Part shown: positions 1-11,103 of the stretch, one piece after another
Layout of the letters: each line of letters starts with the position of its first letter
Numbering within the stretch: position 1 is the first letter of the stretch
Assembly (NCBI RefSeq): GCF_963678635.1
Contig: NC_087067.1
Coordinates: 5,308,647-5,372,646, forward strand
Reading direction: 5' to 3'
Length of the DNA stretch: 64,000 nucleotides
DNA from: Symsagittifera roscoffensis
Taxonomy: Eukaryota > Xenacoelomorpha > Acoela > Convolutidae
Translations under genes and position numbers: made by a program
Notes under the pieces: generated by a model
Databases searched by the model: none
Told to the model about the DNA's origin: nothing
The model's input: only the letters and a program-made list of their open reading frames with translations

Positions 1-3000
1 TTCACAAAAAAGCCAAAATGACAGTTTTCAAACTCCATAATTTTACAAAAACCAATCATTGATAAATTTTGTCTTATGCATGAGCTCCGGACAGCATTAT
101 GCTTTAGATGCTATATAAATTCCTTAAAATGTTAATTGTTGGTATAAAAATGCTGGTTAAAAAATCATCAAAGTAATTAAGTTAAAAAGTTGAAAACTGA
201 CTGAACAAAAAACCACACCAGTTTAGATATTCCGTACTTCATATGACTGACGTAACATCAACACTACTGTAAAACTGCAAAATTTTCAAAGCTTTTTTTT
301 GACAATTAAAGTACTTTTGATTTAAAAATGACGCTGTTTTTGAAATATATACTAGTATGTCCAAGACTTGTTTCTGCGTTTAAAACCGAAATGAATCAAA
401 TTGCAATTGAATAAAATTGATGAAGTTAGGAATTTTCCGCGCTTTCTTTCTTTTAACTTTAAATATCTAACTTACTCCCACACGCTATTAACATCACAAG
501 TTGATTAATTTTGCGCCAACTAAGTCTTGCAAAAGACCAAGTACTTGGCCCACTCCATTTTGAAACAATTTTTCAGCCGGGTTATCCCACGTTTTTCTCG
601 TTGAAGGCACACTATTTAACGCGTTAGATGTCATGATTTGGTCCAATTCGCATTTAAAAAACCCTTAACTCTTCAAAGTTCCGGGTTATTTAGCCGAAAA
701 TAGTGTGGTGAAAAAAATGAAAAACTGTGACGAGGTTCCGGGTTATTTAGCCAAAAATAGCGTAGTGAAAAAATGAATAAAGTTGTGACGAAAAACAAAA
801 CTGCGCGTATAAGAGCACTAAAATCTTTAAAATAGCATAAATAAAATTCCATAGAAAACTTGTTAAGAAGTGGAAACTGGGTTGAATAAAAAGTCAACCA
901 TGACCTAAATATTTAGACTTAAAAAGAAATTAAATACACTGGAAAAAAATTGTTAAAAATTAGAGGCAGAGAAAAAAATTGTTAATCTAAAACTACGTTG
1001 ATTTTGAAATCTTTTTAAAAAAGTCTGTGCAACAAATTTTATTACTTACTTCAATTTTGTTGACTCAAAACTTTTCGGCTTATTTCTGCAAATTTTATTT
1101 CAACAACTACTTTGAATAGTACAAGCTAAAAAGTATAGAAAAATCAATTTTATGAAAATGTCATTGAGTTTATATCTACTCAAGCTGCTTATATAGTTAA
1201 AATAAAATGACCGTAAACCATTTGGGAGACAAAAGTCGCCAATTATAAGTTATTTTTGATAACAAAATCACTTATTACAATCAATTAAAAAGTATATGCT
1301 TTTTTGCAATAAGATTTGATTTTAATTGCCCTGTCACTGAAACAAAACTAAAAATAACTTCACAACGCTCGAAAAAACAAATCTGCATTTTTGCTAATTT
1401 TTGTGGTGTATTCTCATATTGGAGGCAAATATTTTAACCAATCAGAATTGTTAGACGTTCCTATTGGCTAAATGACTTTTGCACAAAACCGAAATTTTTA
1501 TTAACAGAAAATCAATTATAGTAACTATATTAAATGTACCAAGTTAACATCCTGGCCCGCATGGACCAATTGACATTTCCCGTCCCCAACCAAATAAAAG
1601 ACAAAGTTCACAATTTATTGGACAACTAGCCTGGCCCGCTTGAACAGTCCCCCCACAACCACCCAGTAAAATTTCTCTTCCCCAGCCAACTAAAAAAAGA
1701 CGAACTCAACAATTTATTGGATAACTAGCCAGTTTGATTGAATTTCTTATACCTTTCGAAATATTGGTGTCCTGGCCTAAAAATTAAAAAGATTTAATCT
1801 ATGTCTTTTTTTTGTAAAATTGTGGGGGTATAAAGATTGCCAATTTAGCCGATTTGGGACAATTACCTCGCGATAATTTTCGCGGTATTAACGCGTAAGT
1901 AGCGACATAAGTGACCAAATATTTAATCATCAATATTCACTAAAAAACGCTTGGTTGAAATTTCGCATCGTTCAATTTGCGAAAAAACAAAATAACCCAG
2001 GGAACTTTATGCCCCTAAATCAATTGGGGAGATCGTTGATAAGATTCAACTTCTTCTCCCAAACACGTTTAGAGAGGATGTTAATTTGCTTTATTTTTTC
2101 TGCCAATCAGAACAATGCATTTTACTCGCAGCGGTTAGCAAATTTCATTTAATATTTACGCTGGAGGTGGGCATTTTAACATGGGGTATTTCGACATGAT
2201 CATAAAAAGTGATAACAAACAAACTTTTTAATAGTTACTTTTTTCCCGAAAAAGGAAACCGTCTGTAACAAATTTTTGACGGTTGGGATGTGAACTAGTC
2301 TGCAGTTATTATTAGGGATCAACCGTACCACCTCACTTCCTAACTGTCCTACCGTGAAGCGCCCGTCTCAAGCATGTACAATGGAGTAGGTATAAATAAG
2401 GAAATTTTTCTTATAAAAATAGCATGAAATGAAATCGCGCAAATAACATTTTTACATTTTATATGCGGGATTGCTTTTGTATGCTGTCACTTGCTTAGAT
2501 TCGTGTTTTAATTCAGTTTTTTATGTAAAAAACTTACTTTTCAATAAATTTAGGCTATTCTTAAAGTTGGTTAATAAAGCTCTATGTTTTCTACCCCCTA
2601 AATTGATAGGGGGATTGTACTGTTGATAAGATATTAGTTTTGAAATAAAATCATGATCGTTCTGACTTTCGAAGAAATTGACGAAATATTTGTTCTCTGC
2701 GGGTAATTTTTGTTCTTTAGAAAAGTTTCGTCTTTGTAACTAGCCATTGTTGACGAAATTTTTTGTTTCAGTCAAAAGATATTGATGTGCTGAGCACAAA
2801 TTTAAATGATATTTTACCTTTGATATTTTTTATGCAGTTTTGGGGGTTTAAATACAGCCAGTTTGGTACAATTGGGATAATTAAAGGTCAATATAAATCA
2901 TGCTATTGACGCATGAGCGGAGAAATTGTTCAATTTGAATTGAGGCATATTTTTAAACTATTTTAAATCTGCTATATGCTAGTTGCGTTATTTTGTACTT

Positions 3001-4904
3001 CAGATAGCATGTGGGGTTGAATTTCGCAAAAAAATCTGAAAAAAATCATCAATTTTTTGAAAGCAGCACTACTCCATGGATTCTAAAAGGCAGTCGGAAC
3101 GCTCAGGGCTTTACCCTGTCCTACGAGCAGTCTTTGTTTTCTTTGTATTTTTTGTTACTTTTTGAAATACTGCTATAATGTTTGAGGAATTTTAAATTAA
3201 GGTTATCAAAACCATTCAGTTCATTCAACTAATTGGTCTGATTTTGCTCCTCAGTATCTAATCTTGGGCAGTAAAAGTTGCCAAAAATCAAAAATATGTT
3301 CAACAGTGCGGAAAGTTTTTTAAAACTGTTATTACTCATCAAAATTCACTTACAAGTATTTATACTCAAATTGACAAAAATTTAGAAGCCAAAAAAGACT
3401 ATTACAATTCATACCTCTTGTTAAGCAAAGCAACAATCCCCAAGCACGGCGTCATACATTTTTGTGGCAATCAATTAACTCAGTAAAGTTGTCAAGTTTT
3501 TCGCTCGGTTTGCTCCAAAATAAAGTTATATTTAGACAAAAAAGCCAAATTCTCAAATAAAGCTCCATATTTTAAAATATCATCATTTTTTGGCACTGAT
3601 GAAAACATTTGCAGTTTCGACATTGTTGTATTTTGGCACTGTTGATCGTCCCCATTAATCTGTTTTAATTTGTTCCAATTTGCTTGCATTACTTTGATCC
3701 AATTTACTTGCATTATTTACGTAAATGCTAAAGAATAAAATTTTGTTTTTGCATTTTTGTTTTGTATTAATTCAATGAGAGCTAAACATATTTATCAATC
3801 AAATCTCCTTACTTTGTTCGCAAGTTTGCTAGCTAATGGTCTGCGAAAACTGAGTGATTTTTTTTCTCTAACCGATATCAGTGTCAATATTGTGACGAAA
3901 TAATTTAATTCATTTTGTTAAAACTGGAGATATTTAGTTTTTCGGCTATTCGGAAATGCGGCTCCATTCATTAGTCTCTGAATTTTAGTTTATCTGAAAA
4001 AAAAGTTATCTAAACTGCTAAAACGTTTAATTATTTGGCGTCAGTCAGTCTTGAGATTAAAAAATTATCGCCGTTATAGTTATTATCTAGTGAATCAAAC
4101 TGAGTTAAAATAGCTCAGCGGACACTCGAATGGCGTCATTATTTTGACCGCCAGCCTTTGCATTTTTTGTTATGAAGAAGGCGATGAATATATATGCTCG
4201 GGTTTTTTTTTCTTTCAGACCAGACCACTTTTACAAACCTCTGGTTTCTCGGGGGATTGAGTTTTTGATCTGCATGTTGGCGGCCGAGTTTGCACATCAC
4301 TATGGCTCGAGTATTCCTGCCTCAAGTATTCGTACAACTGCTTGCTGCAGTTCAAAATCGTTCCAAATTAAATTGAGTCTGCTAATTCAATTTGGTTTCA
4401 TTAAACCAAATTGCGACTTTTAACTTTTGATATTATCAGCCTAAAATCCATAGCTTTGCCAATATTTAATTTACTAAAAATTATCCCAGAGCAATCAACA
4501 CGCAGTCGGAAATTTCAGGGCTGGTTAATTTTTTCGCCTGAATTTTGTTCAATTTTTTGTTTAAATGCGCTGATTGGACATATATACATATTTACAAAAA
4601 TATACATTTTTTTAAAATTTAACTTTTAGTTTCAAACGGCAGCAATGTGTTTTACTGACGCAAAGATTTGAAATGCATTAGTACTGATCAGACTTTTGAA
4701 AAGAGTGGGAAATTTTTGCTTTTTTTTTATTCGGACAACATTTAAAAACACTCTGGTCTCGCTCTGAATCGCTCTCTTGACCTACTTGCCGCCAACCGAG
4801 TGTACACAGCTCTATAATATCCCGCCATCTTGCACTGACGAAACTGGATAGCATTTAGCATGAAAAAAGTGCAAAGTGTAGATTAAAAATAATTAAGATG
4901 GATC
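1..4904. other. No gene recognised; AT-rich sequence with two short duplications
   Basis: There is a 57-bp tandem duplication at 678–791 (GTTCCGGGTTATTTAGCC) and a roughly 80-bp duplication at 1551–1730 (CTGGCCCGC ... CAATTTATTGGA). The short open frames here show no family signature. Confidence 0.6.
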
Positions 4905-5330
4905 TGCATAAGTTCAATTTAAAATTGGTATAAATTGATTTTAAATCTCAACCTATAAAACATCCAGAATGGTTTGAAATCATCTTAAAACCAATTTTTT
5001 TTGCCTATATATTTTTTTATTTTAAGAAGAGATTTAAATCGATTTAATTTTTTTTGAGTTTGTCTTGCTTTCGAGTTTCTGATGCCAATTCACTTTCTAC
5101 CATTTAGATTCATAGCGTCTGGTAGCATAAAAAAATACCAATTAGTTTTTAAAAACATCAATAATATTCGATATTTTCCTTGCATACTTTCACCATTTAG
5201 TTGATTTGTTACATAAGTTTTTGCCCAAAAGCTGATTTGCATTGATGAATTTCTATCATTTCATTGCCTATTTATGAGCTCAAAATAAAATTTACATTGA
5301 GCATTTTCCTGGGATCTTACATATAATTTT

Positions 5331-5455
5331 GCTCAAAAACTGATTTACGTTGTTGCTTTCTCTGATCATATTACGTGTTTGAGCTCAAAAACTGATTTAC
5401 ATTGTTGCTTTCTCTGATTATATTACGTGTTTGAGCTCAAAATCTGATTTAATTG
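5331..5455. repeat. 52-bp tandem repeat in the left foldback arm
   Basis: Units start at 5331, 5383 and 5434, each beginning GCTCAAAA and including TTGTTGCTTTCTCTGAT. Related, more diverged units extend from about 5200 to 5720. Confidence 0.8.
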
Positions 5456-6764
5456 GAGAATTTTCAATTTTTTTTAAACAGGTTTTGCTCAAAAGTTGAT
5501 TTACCTTGATGATTTACTATGATTTTAATGCATATTTTGAGCTCAAAATCAGAATATTTTGAACTTTGCTATGATTTGAGGAGTAGATTTTTTCCCAAAA
5601 GCTAGTTTACATGAATGATTTTCTAGGATGTCGTCGCATGTTGTTGTGCTCAATCATAATGATATTGAACATTTTCTCAGTTCGTTATATAATTTTTGCC
5701 AAAATCTGGCTCACGTTGGTGTTTTTTCTGATTTTTGTTGAATTTGGTCATTAGATCTTTTATCCAGCAAGTGTGTTTTTATTTGAGAAATCCAGAAGGA
5801 AATTGTTTTAATTTTTTTAATCGCATGTTTTCGCAATTGCAGCCAAAAAATTAATTTATTTCATTGAATGGAACGTTAGACATTAAAATTGATCTTCTTG
5901 TGAGTCCGGATTTCAGTTAATTTGGCTGGACTTACGATAGATTTTAGAGAGCCGAAATATCCATTCAAATCGAACTAAATAAAATTTTTAGACAGTTAAA
6001 TTGATCCAAATTTTTTTAAATTTTTTAATTTTCGTAAAATGTACATTTTTAATCCATTTTTTTCATTTTGAAATCAGTTTAAAATCAATATAAATCAATC
6101 TTTACCATTTTGTCAGTTTTTAACACAAAAAATTCATTTTAAATGGACTTCTATATATTGAATTTCAGAAAAAATTAAGGGTTACTGGAAAAGATCCGAA
6201 AAACTAATGTGATCAAATTAGTTAGTCATAACGGGGCCAAACTGTGCACTGGATAGGTGCAAAAATTGGTGTCTGTATGGTTCTGATTTCCAGAGACAAT
6301 TTTGTAAAGATGTTCCAAAATGTAAGGGGATTCCACTTACAAAATTTCCGCGGATTCTGCAAACAAACACCTGTAACGTAAATTTTGTCGGCACTATTTT
6401 TTTCGCTCATTCTAAAATAAGAAGCAAATATAGCTAGTTATTTTGATTCCGCAAATCTTTACAAGTTTTTGCAATTGAAAGCGTATTCTACGAATATAAG
6501 TGTAATGCAGTTTTGTTTGTTATGCTGAACTGAACCAGTCCTCGCGTGAACAGTTAAGAGGTATAGCTAAAATTGTTCTCTATTACATGTCGAATAAACC
6601 CGCAAGTTTTTAACTATAGTTAGTGGAATTCAATAACACATCCTAAGTCATTGATCAACGAAAATTGTGAATGTACCACTTTAGTTTTTGGATTGTATGA
6701 AAATGTTTAATAATTTAGTATTATAACCCATGAAATAATTTAATTCAGTTTGTTTTTGTTCTTT

Positions 6765-7010
6765 TAGTGTTTGCGATTGGAAAATTTTTCTTTCCTTCAG
6801 TATTTGAGATCAGAAAGTTTTTCACTCTTCCAGTATTTTAGATGGGAAAGGTTTTCTTTCTTTCAGTATTTGAGCTTGGAAAAATGCTCATTTTTTCAGT
6901 ATTTCAGATCGAAAACAATTCATAATTTGGGATTGGAAAATTTTTCAATCTTTCAGTATTTGAGATCACAAAAGTGTTACATTTTTAGTATTTGAGATTG
7001 GATGGTATTT
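6765..7010. repeat. Minisatellite of about 35 bp in the foldback centre
   Basis: About seven units of the kind TTTCAGTATTTGAGAT plus TGGAAAATTTTTC recur. An open frame across it is a result of the repeat and not a convincing protein. Confidence 0.75.
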
Positions 7011-7139
7011 GAAATTTAGCCGATGAGTTCAAATTGTTTGCAGATTAATCTGTTGGACGGTCTTGCTGATGACCGACAACAATATTTAAAAATACGTAAA
7101 TTCAAGGCGTAACTATATATGCTACTGAAATCCGAAAAC

Positions 7140-7310
7140 AAAATACGGATTCCGCTTATAATTTGCGGATTCCACGTTCAAGTTACGGATTCCGCTTACA
7201 GTTGAGGATTCCGCAAGAGCTGAGTTTTACTATACCTAAATTTTATTTTTTTTATATTCCACAGATTGATCCGGATTCCGCAAATACTGTTGCGGAATCC
7301 ATTTAAAGTT
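7140..7310. repeat. Cluster of GGATTCCGC words
   Basis: GGATTCCGC or its inverse GCGGAATCC occurs five to six times, with more at 6315–6460. These may be subterminal repeats of a small element inside the foldback centre. Confidence 0.5.
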
Positions 7311-9059
7311 CACAAAATGCACATTTTGAACTCGTAATGGTTTATTCACAATGCAAAAATTCAATACATTATGACAACGCAACGTTGAGTTAATTTTTCA
7401 AAATTGAAATTCAAACGTGGAGGAACACTGCCCGGATCTTTTTCCCCTGCTTTTGCAAAAGGGGCAGATTTTCTACTAGGTACAAAGTTCTGAAGTGCTT
7501 AACGTTGATTCATTTCATTATAGGGATGGAGATTCGTTACTAGCAACTGGAGGGGGGATATAGTAAAAGAGATCCCGTAGTTCATTGCTTTACTCCTTTT
7601 TGTTGCATGAAGCTTAGTTTTCTGTAAGCAGCTTTCGAACTCCACACACTAAACGTTTGTTCAACTAAAAATGGGTGAAATTATGACACTGAAACAAAGC
7701 TACTGAATGGTTGCTTTCCCCCCGCTCATCGATCCCCCAATAAAAAAATTTGAGTTAGAACATCGACTGCACAAAATTTCCACCATAAAAATGATTTTTT
7801 TATCACAATTCTAAAGTTCACGTCTGATAAATTTTTCATTGGCAACAGACATTTTCTGAGTATCAAAAGTCTTGAGCTATACAAAAAATGCTGTTCAAAA
7901 AAGTATCAATAGTACAATCCCCCCATACGATATAGGGGAATAAAAAACCGGTTTTTTCCGAAGTTGACTTCGAGGGCAAAATAAATTGATCTAGTTAGTC
8001 AAAAGTTAATCCATGCCAAATTACCCGTATTGAAATAGCTGGTTTTGGATTCAATCAATTAGTCTTCAAATCACTTGTATATCAACCCAAATCGATTAAC
8101 AATGTACTTTCGAGAAACAAAAGTTGGTTTGAGTTCGATTTAAATCAATATTTATGAAAAGTTTGGATAAAATTAAGTGCTTAAAAGTTCGATTTAAATC
8201 GATTTGTATGAATTTTTCATTTCCATTTACTAAATATCAAGCAAATCTTATTTAGTTCCAGCCAAATTGAAATCTACTTTAAAGAAAATCTGAGCAGATC
8301 AATTTTAAGTTCTAACCATTTAAAATCGATATAAGCCAAAACAGTCACGAAAATGGTCAATAATAATCAAACTCTGAGCTCAAAAACATGCAATTAGTTT
8401 GTTAAATAAAATCATAGTAAATCAGATTTTGGGAAAAACAAATAGAACGAATAAGAAAAAAATCAATACAAATCGGATTTTGAGCTCAAAATATGCTATG
8501 AAATCATAGAAAATAATCAATGTCAACCAGATTTGGAGAAACACAAAACATCAAATCAGGAAAATTGTATAAATAAATCAGATTTTGAAATTTAAAAAAT
8601 ATGCAAATAATCATAAAAACTTGTTAGTTTAATCAAATTTTGAGCAAAAAATGTGCAACAAATCAAAAAAATCAGATTTTGAGCTCAAAATATATATAGA
8701 GTCCTTGAATATTATCAATCTAAGAGTACGCGGCGATTTAACACATGATTTAAATTTGAAACGAAGTTTGAGTTTTCAACATTACTTGGTCTTTTAACCT
8801 TGGCACCAGATTCTATAGATTCTAAAGCTAGGAAACAAACAAGTCCAACATAAACTCAAAATTGAAAAAACTAGTCGAAAAAAAAATTGATTTAAGTCAC
8901 TTCAACTCCTTTTTAATCCCCCTAAAAACAAAAAACAAATTCAGACTGGAAACATGGATTTAAGTAAATTTAAAGTCAATTTGGATCGGTTTTTATAGTT
9001 GAGTTTTAAGATCAATTGAAACCAATTCTAACATCTGGGAATAACATGTCAAAGTTTTG

Positions 9060-9330
9060 CATGGATTGTCCTGGACTTTCTGGAGAAGTCTAAGAGTCCA
9101 GGCAACTAAAAATTTAAGGCAACTAAAAATTTATCAAACATTTTTGTAAAAAAAATATCAGATTTCTTAGATTTCCTGGGAATGTGCCTAGCAGGTGTCC
9201 AGACCTGGTTTTCCAACGTTTTTATCTTGGACTTCTTGGCAAGGGTGTCTATATGGCTCGGGCAGGAAGTCCAGGATTGCCCTGGACTCTTTAGGTTCCT
9301 GGTAGAAAATCCGAGGTTATACCCTGGCTT
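9060..9330. repeat. Short inverted repeats around GTCCTGGACTT
   Basis: GTCCTGGACTTTC occurs near 9068 and AAGTCCAGGATTGCCCTGGACTC near 9270, with further GGTGTCCAGACCTGG words between. It could be a decayed hairpin-type element. Confidence 0.35.
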
Positions 9331-9500
9331 TGTAACTGGGGAAACTAGCTTCGTTTTGACTGTCTCGATCAGAGAAAACACGTCTTTGACAGTGTTCGAC
9401 CCAAAAAAGCTATGTTAGGAAATTCGACCAAAAAAATGTGTTCAACTGTGTTCGATCCTCCCGTGCTTTGTTTTGACGATCCGACTCAAACTGGCTATGT

Positions 9501-9905
9501 TTCGAACCGCGTCCAGACAATTCGGCCACCAACAATTCAGCCGATTTGAAATTCAGACAATTCAGCCAAAATTATGCAGACAATTCAGCCAAAGACAATT
9601 CAGCCAATAATTGTGACCGCCGCAGTCGCGCCAACGTGTTGCGAGCTTGCCAACAGAGGGTAGGACTCTATACAAAATTTAGAGCCGGTTATCGCCGCGA
9701 AGCGGTGACGCGCGCGTAGCGCGCCCACCGGCGACCTTAAACCGAGAAATAACTCCAATTCCAAATTTTTTTCTTCCGAATCTAGGGTTTTGTAAAACTG
9801 GCTGAATTGTCTCAGGCTGAATTGTCTGTATATTTCTGGCTGAATTGTCTGAATTTCAAATTGGCTGAATTGTTTTTGGCCGAATTGTCTGTGCGCCGTT
9901 TCGAA
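9501..9905. mobile_element. GC-rich MITE with subterminal repeats
   Basis: Both ends carry TTCGAA, then CAGACAATTCGGCC about 15–18 bases inside, in inverted orientation. Several CAATTCAGCC copies follow on the left and several GGCTGAATTG copies on the right. The centre (9605–9740) is GC-rich with palindromes such as CGCCGCGAAGCGGTG and GCGCGTAGCGCGC. No transposase is encoded. Confidence 0.65.
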
Positions 9906-10529
9906 CGAATCAACAAAAAAATGTTTGACTTTGTCCAAACTCTATATTATGCATTTCAACAACTGGCCTTCCTTAAAACTAGTGTACTAAATTGATTAAT
10001 TTTCATTTGACATATGGATATATTTGATTTGGAGTAGTCTGATTTTTTAATTTGTTGTTGTCAAAAATGATAAAAAAATTTTAGTTCGTCAAAACTTCAT
10101 TAGTAATTCTTTCTATAGGCTTATACCTATGATCATGAGTAGCATATTTCGTGAATTGCACTATGCTTCGACCTTTTTCTGTTCGACTTTGTGTCGACCA
10201 TTCTTGATGGTCGACTTTGGGTTCTTCCATGACACGAAATTGTGTTCCATCGAAAGGGCTGTTTTCTACCAAAGATTTTGGGTCGAATTACATCCGTGTT
10301 CAAGTGAACTCTTTCAAAGCATAATTCGAGACATGCACCAAGACAAGATTGGGAAAGTATATGATGATTGATTTTTCCGATCTGTACAAATTTTATGAAA
10401 GAGATTCAAACTTTGCCGGCTTATTACTCGCACTTTAGCGTTGTATAAAACAAGATATGATTGAATTTTTAATTTCAGGATAGAATCGGAATGATAAGTT
10501 TATAAAATTCGAATGATTTTCAGGAAAAA
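9906..10529. other. No gene recognised
   Basis: This is AT-rich. Open frames near 10081–10371 on both strands overlap and have no recognisable domain. A TCGAC-rich patch at 10160–10215 may be a relic of a mobile element. Confidence 0.4.
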
Positions 10530-10800
10530 GTTTGAGGAACAGTTTTGATAGCTTTGGGAGAAGGGTGCAGTCAAGATCGAACAAACTCTTATTGAGAAGA
10601 GGCAGCAAAAAATTAGCAGCAGAACATCAAGAATTGAAAGTTTGAATCGTTTATTGATGGTATTTTGCAATAAAAAGCATTGGACTCAATTAGAAAGTTC
10701 AATTCTTAAATAATTTTGCGTTAAAAAATTCAGCATAAAAAGCATCACAAGAAAAATTGCACAACGGACTAGCATAAAATTTGAATGAACTGATGGCTTC
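10530..10800 (-). other. Receptor A downstream flank, conserved with receptor B flank
   Basis: Several blocks recur at 46690–46980, among them GAACAGTTTTGATAGC, GGGAGAAGGGTG, ACATCAAGAA and AAGCATCACAAGAAAA. It is part of the duplicated segment. No coding frame is visible. It may be 3' UTR or a shared regulatory region. Confidence 0.6.
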
Positions 10801-10955
10801 AAAATTCTTAAGTTATTATGATAAATTTTATTATGATGTTACATTCATTCTCCTTCGACTTTTAATTTTTTTTTTCATCTTCATTAGCCAGGTTCAAATA
10901 TGATAATTTCTATATGGTTGTGATGTTCTTGTATAACTTTCTAGCGTGAGAGGAT

Positions 10956-10961
10956 TTTATT
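10956..10961 (-). terminator. AATAAA overlapping the receptor A stop codon
   Basis: The minus strand reads AAATAA at the stop followed by A, so a canonical AATAAA signal overlaps the stop codon. The same overlap occurs in receptor B. If used, the 3' UTR would be very short. Confidence 0.4.
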
Positions 10962-11103
10962 TAGAAGAACAGATGTTCTTGACTGAGTTTTTGAGTGCGT
11001 TGCGCATGGTGGGTATGGCCAGGTAGCTGAATGCTCTCGCTCCAAGTCCCACTGCAGACAAAGTGTGTGCCAAAGGACGCACCAAATTACTCGTTGTCAC
11101 TCC
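10957..11103 (-). CDS. Receptor A exon 6: TM7, C-terminal tail, stop
   Basis: The acceptor is TTTAG. The exon encodes 48 residues and TAA. TM7 contains LGARAFSYLAIPTMRNAL, where NPxxY would be expected, and the tail ends in NICSSK. The terminal TAA at the same place in receptor B shows that TAA is a working stop codon in this genome. Confidence 0.87.
   Translation of the reverse strand, partial: GVTTSNLVRPLAHTLSAVGLGARAFSYLAIPTMRNALKNSVKNICSSK

Larger units (their letters stand above)
4905..9040. mobile_element. Large imperfect inverted repeat, foldback-like element
   Basis: The arms, about 4905–6090 and about 8040–9040, are reverse-complementary with many mismatches. Matching landmarks are AATTGG…TTGAT…TTAAA…CTCAAC…TATAAA near the outer ends, a TAGA…TCTGGT block further in, and repeated GAGCTCAAAATCTGATTT words on the left against AAATCAGATTTTGAGCTC on the right. 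No transposase frame was found in arms or centre. Confidence 0.55.

Noticed and set aside
2290-2400. Possible tRNA or SINE (GC-richer patch with GGTTGATCCC on the minus strand), also 3075–3130
   Set aside because: No cloverleaf can be drawn. The B-box resemblance is incomplete and no A box is placed correctly.
6771-6995. Repeat protein with LENFSFFQYLRS-like units
   Set aside because: It is a minisatellite in non-coding DNA. There is no sign of splicing, promoter or homologue, and unit lengths vary.
9600-9938. 112-codon minus-strand frame as a gene
   Set aside because: It coincides with the MITE core and its repeated GGCTGAATTG words.
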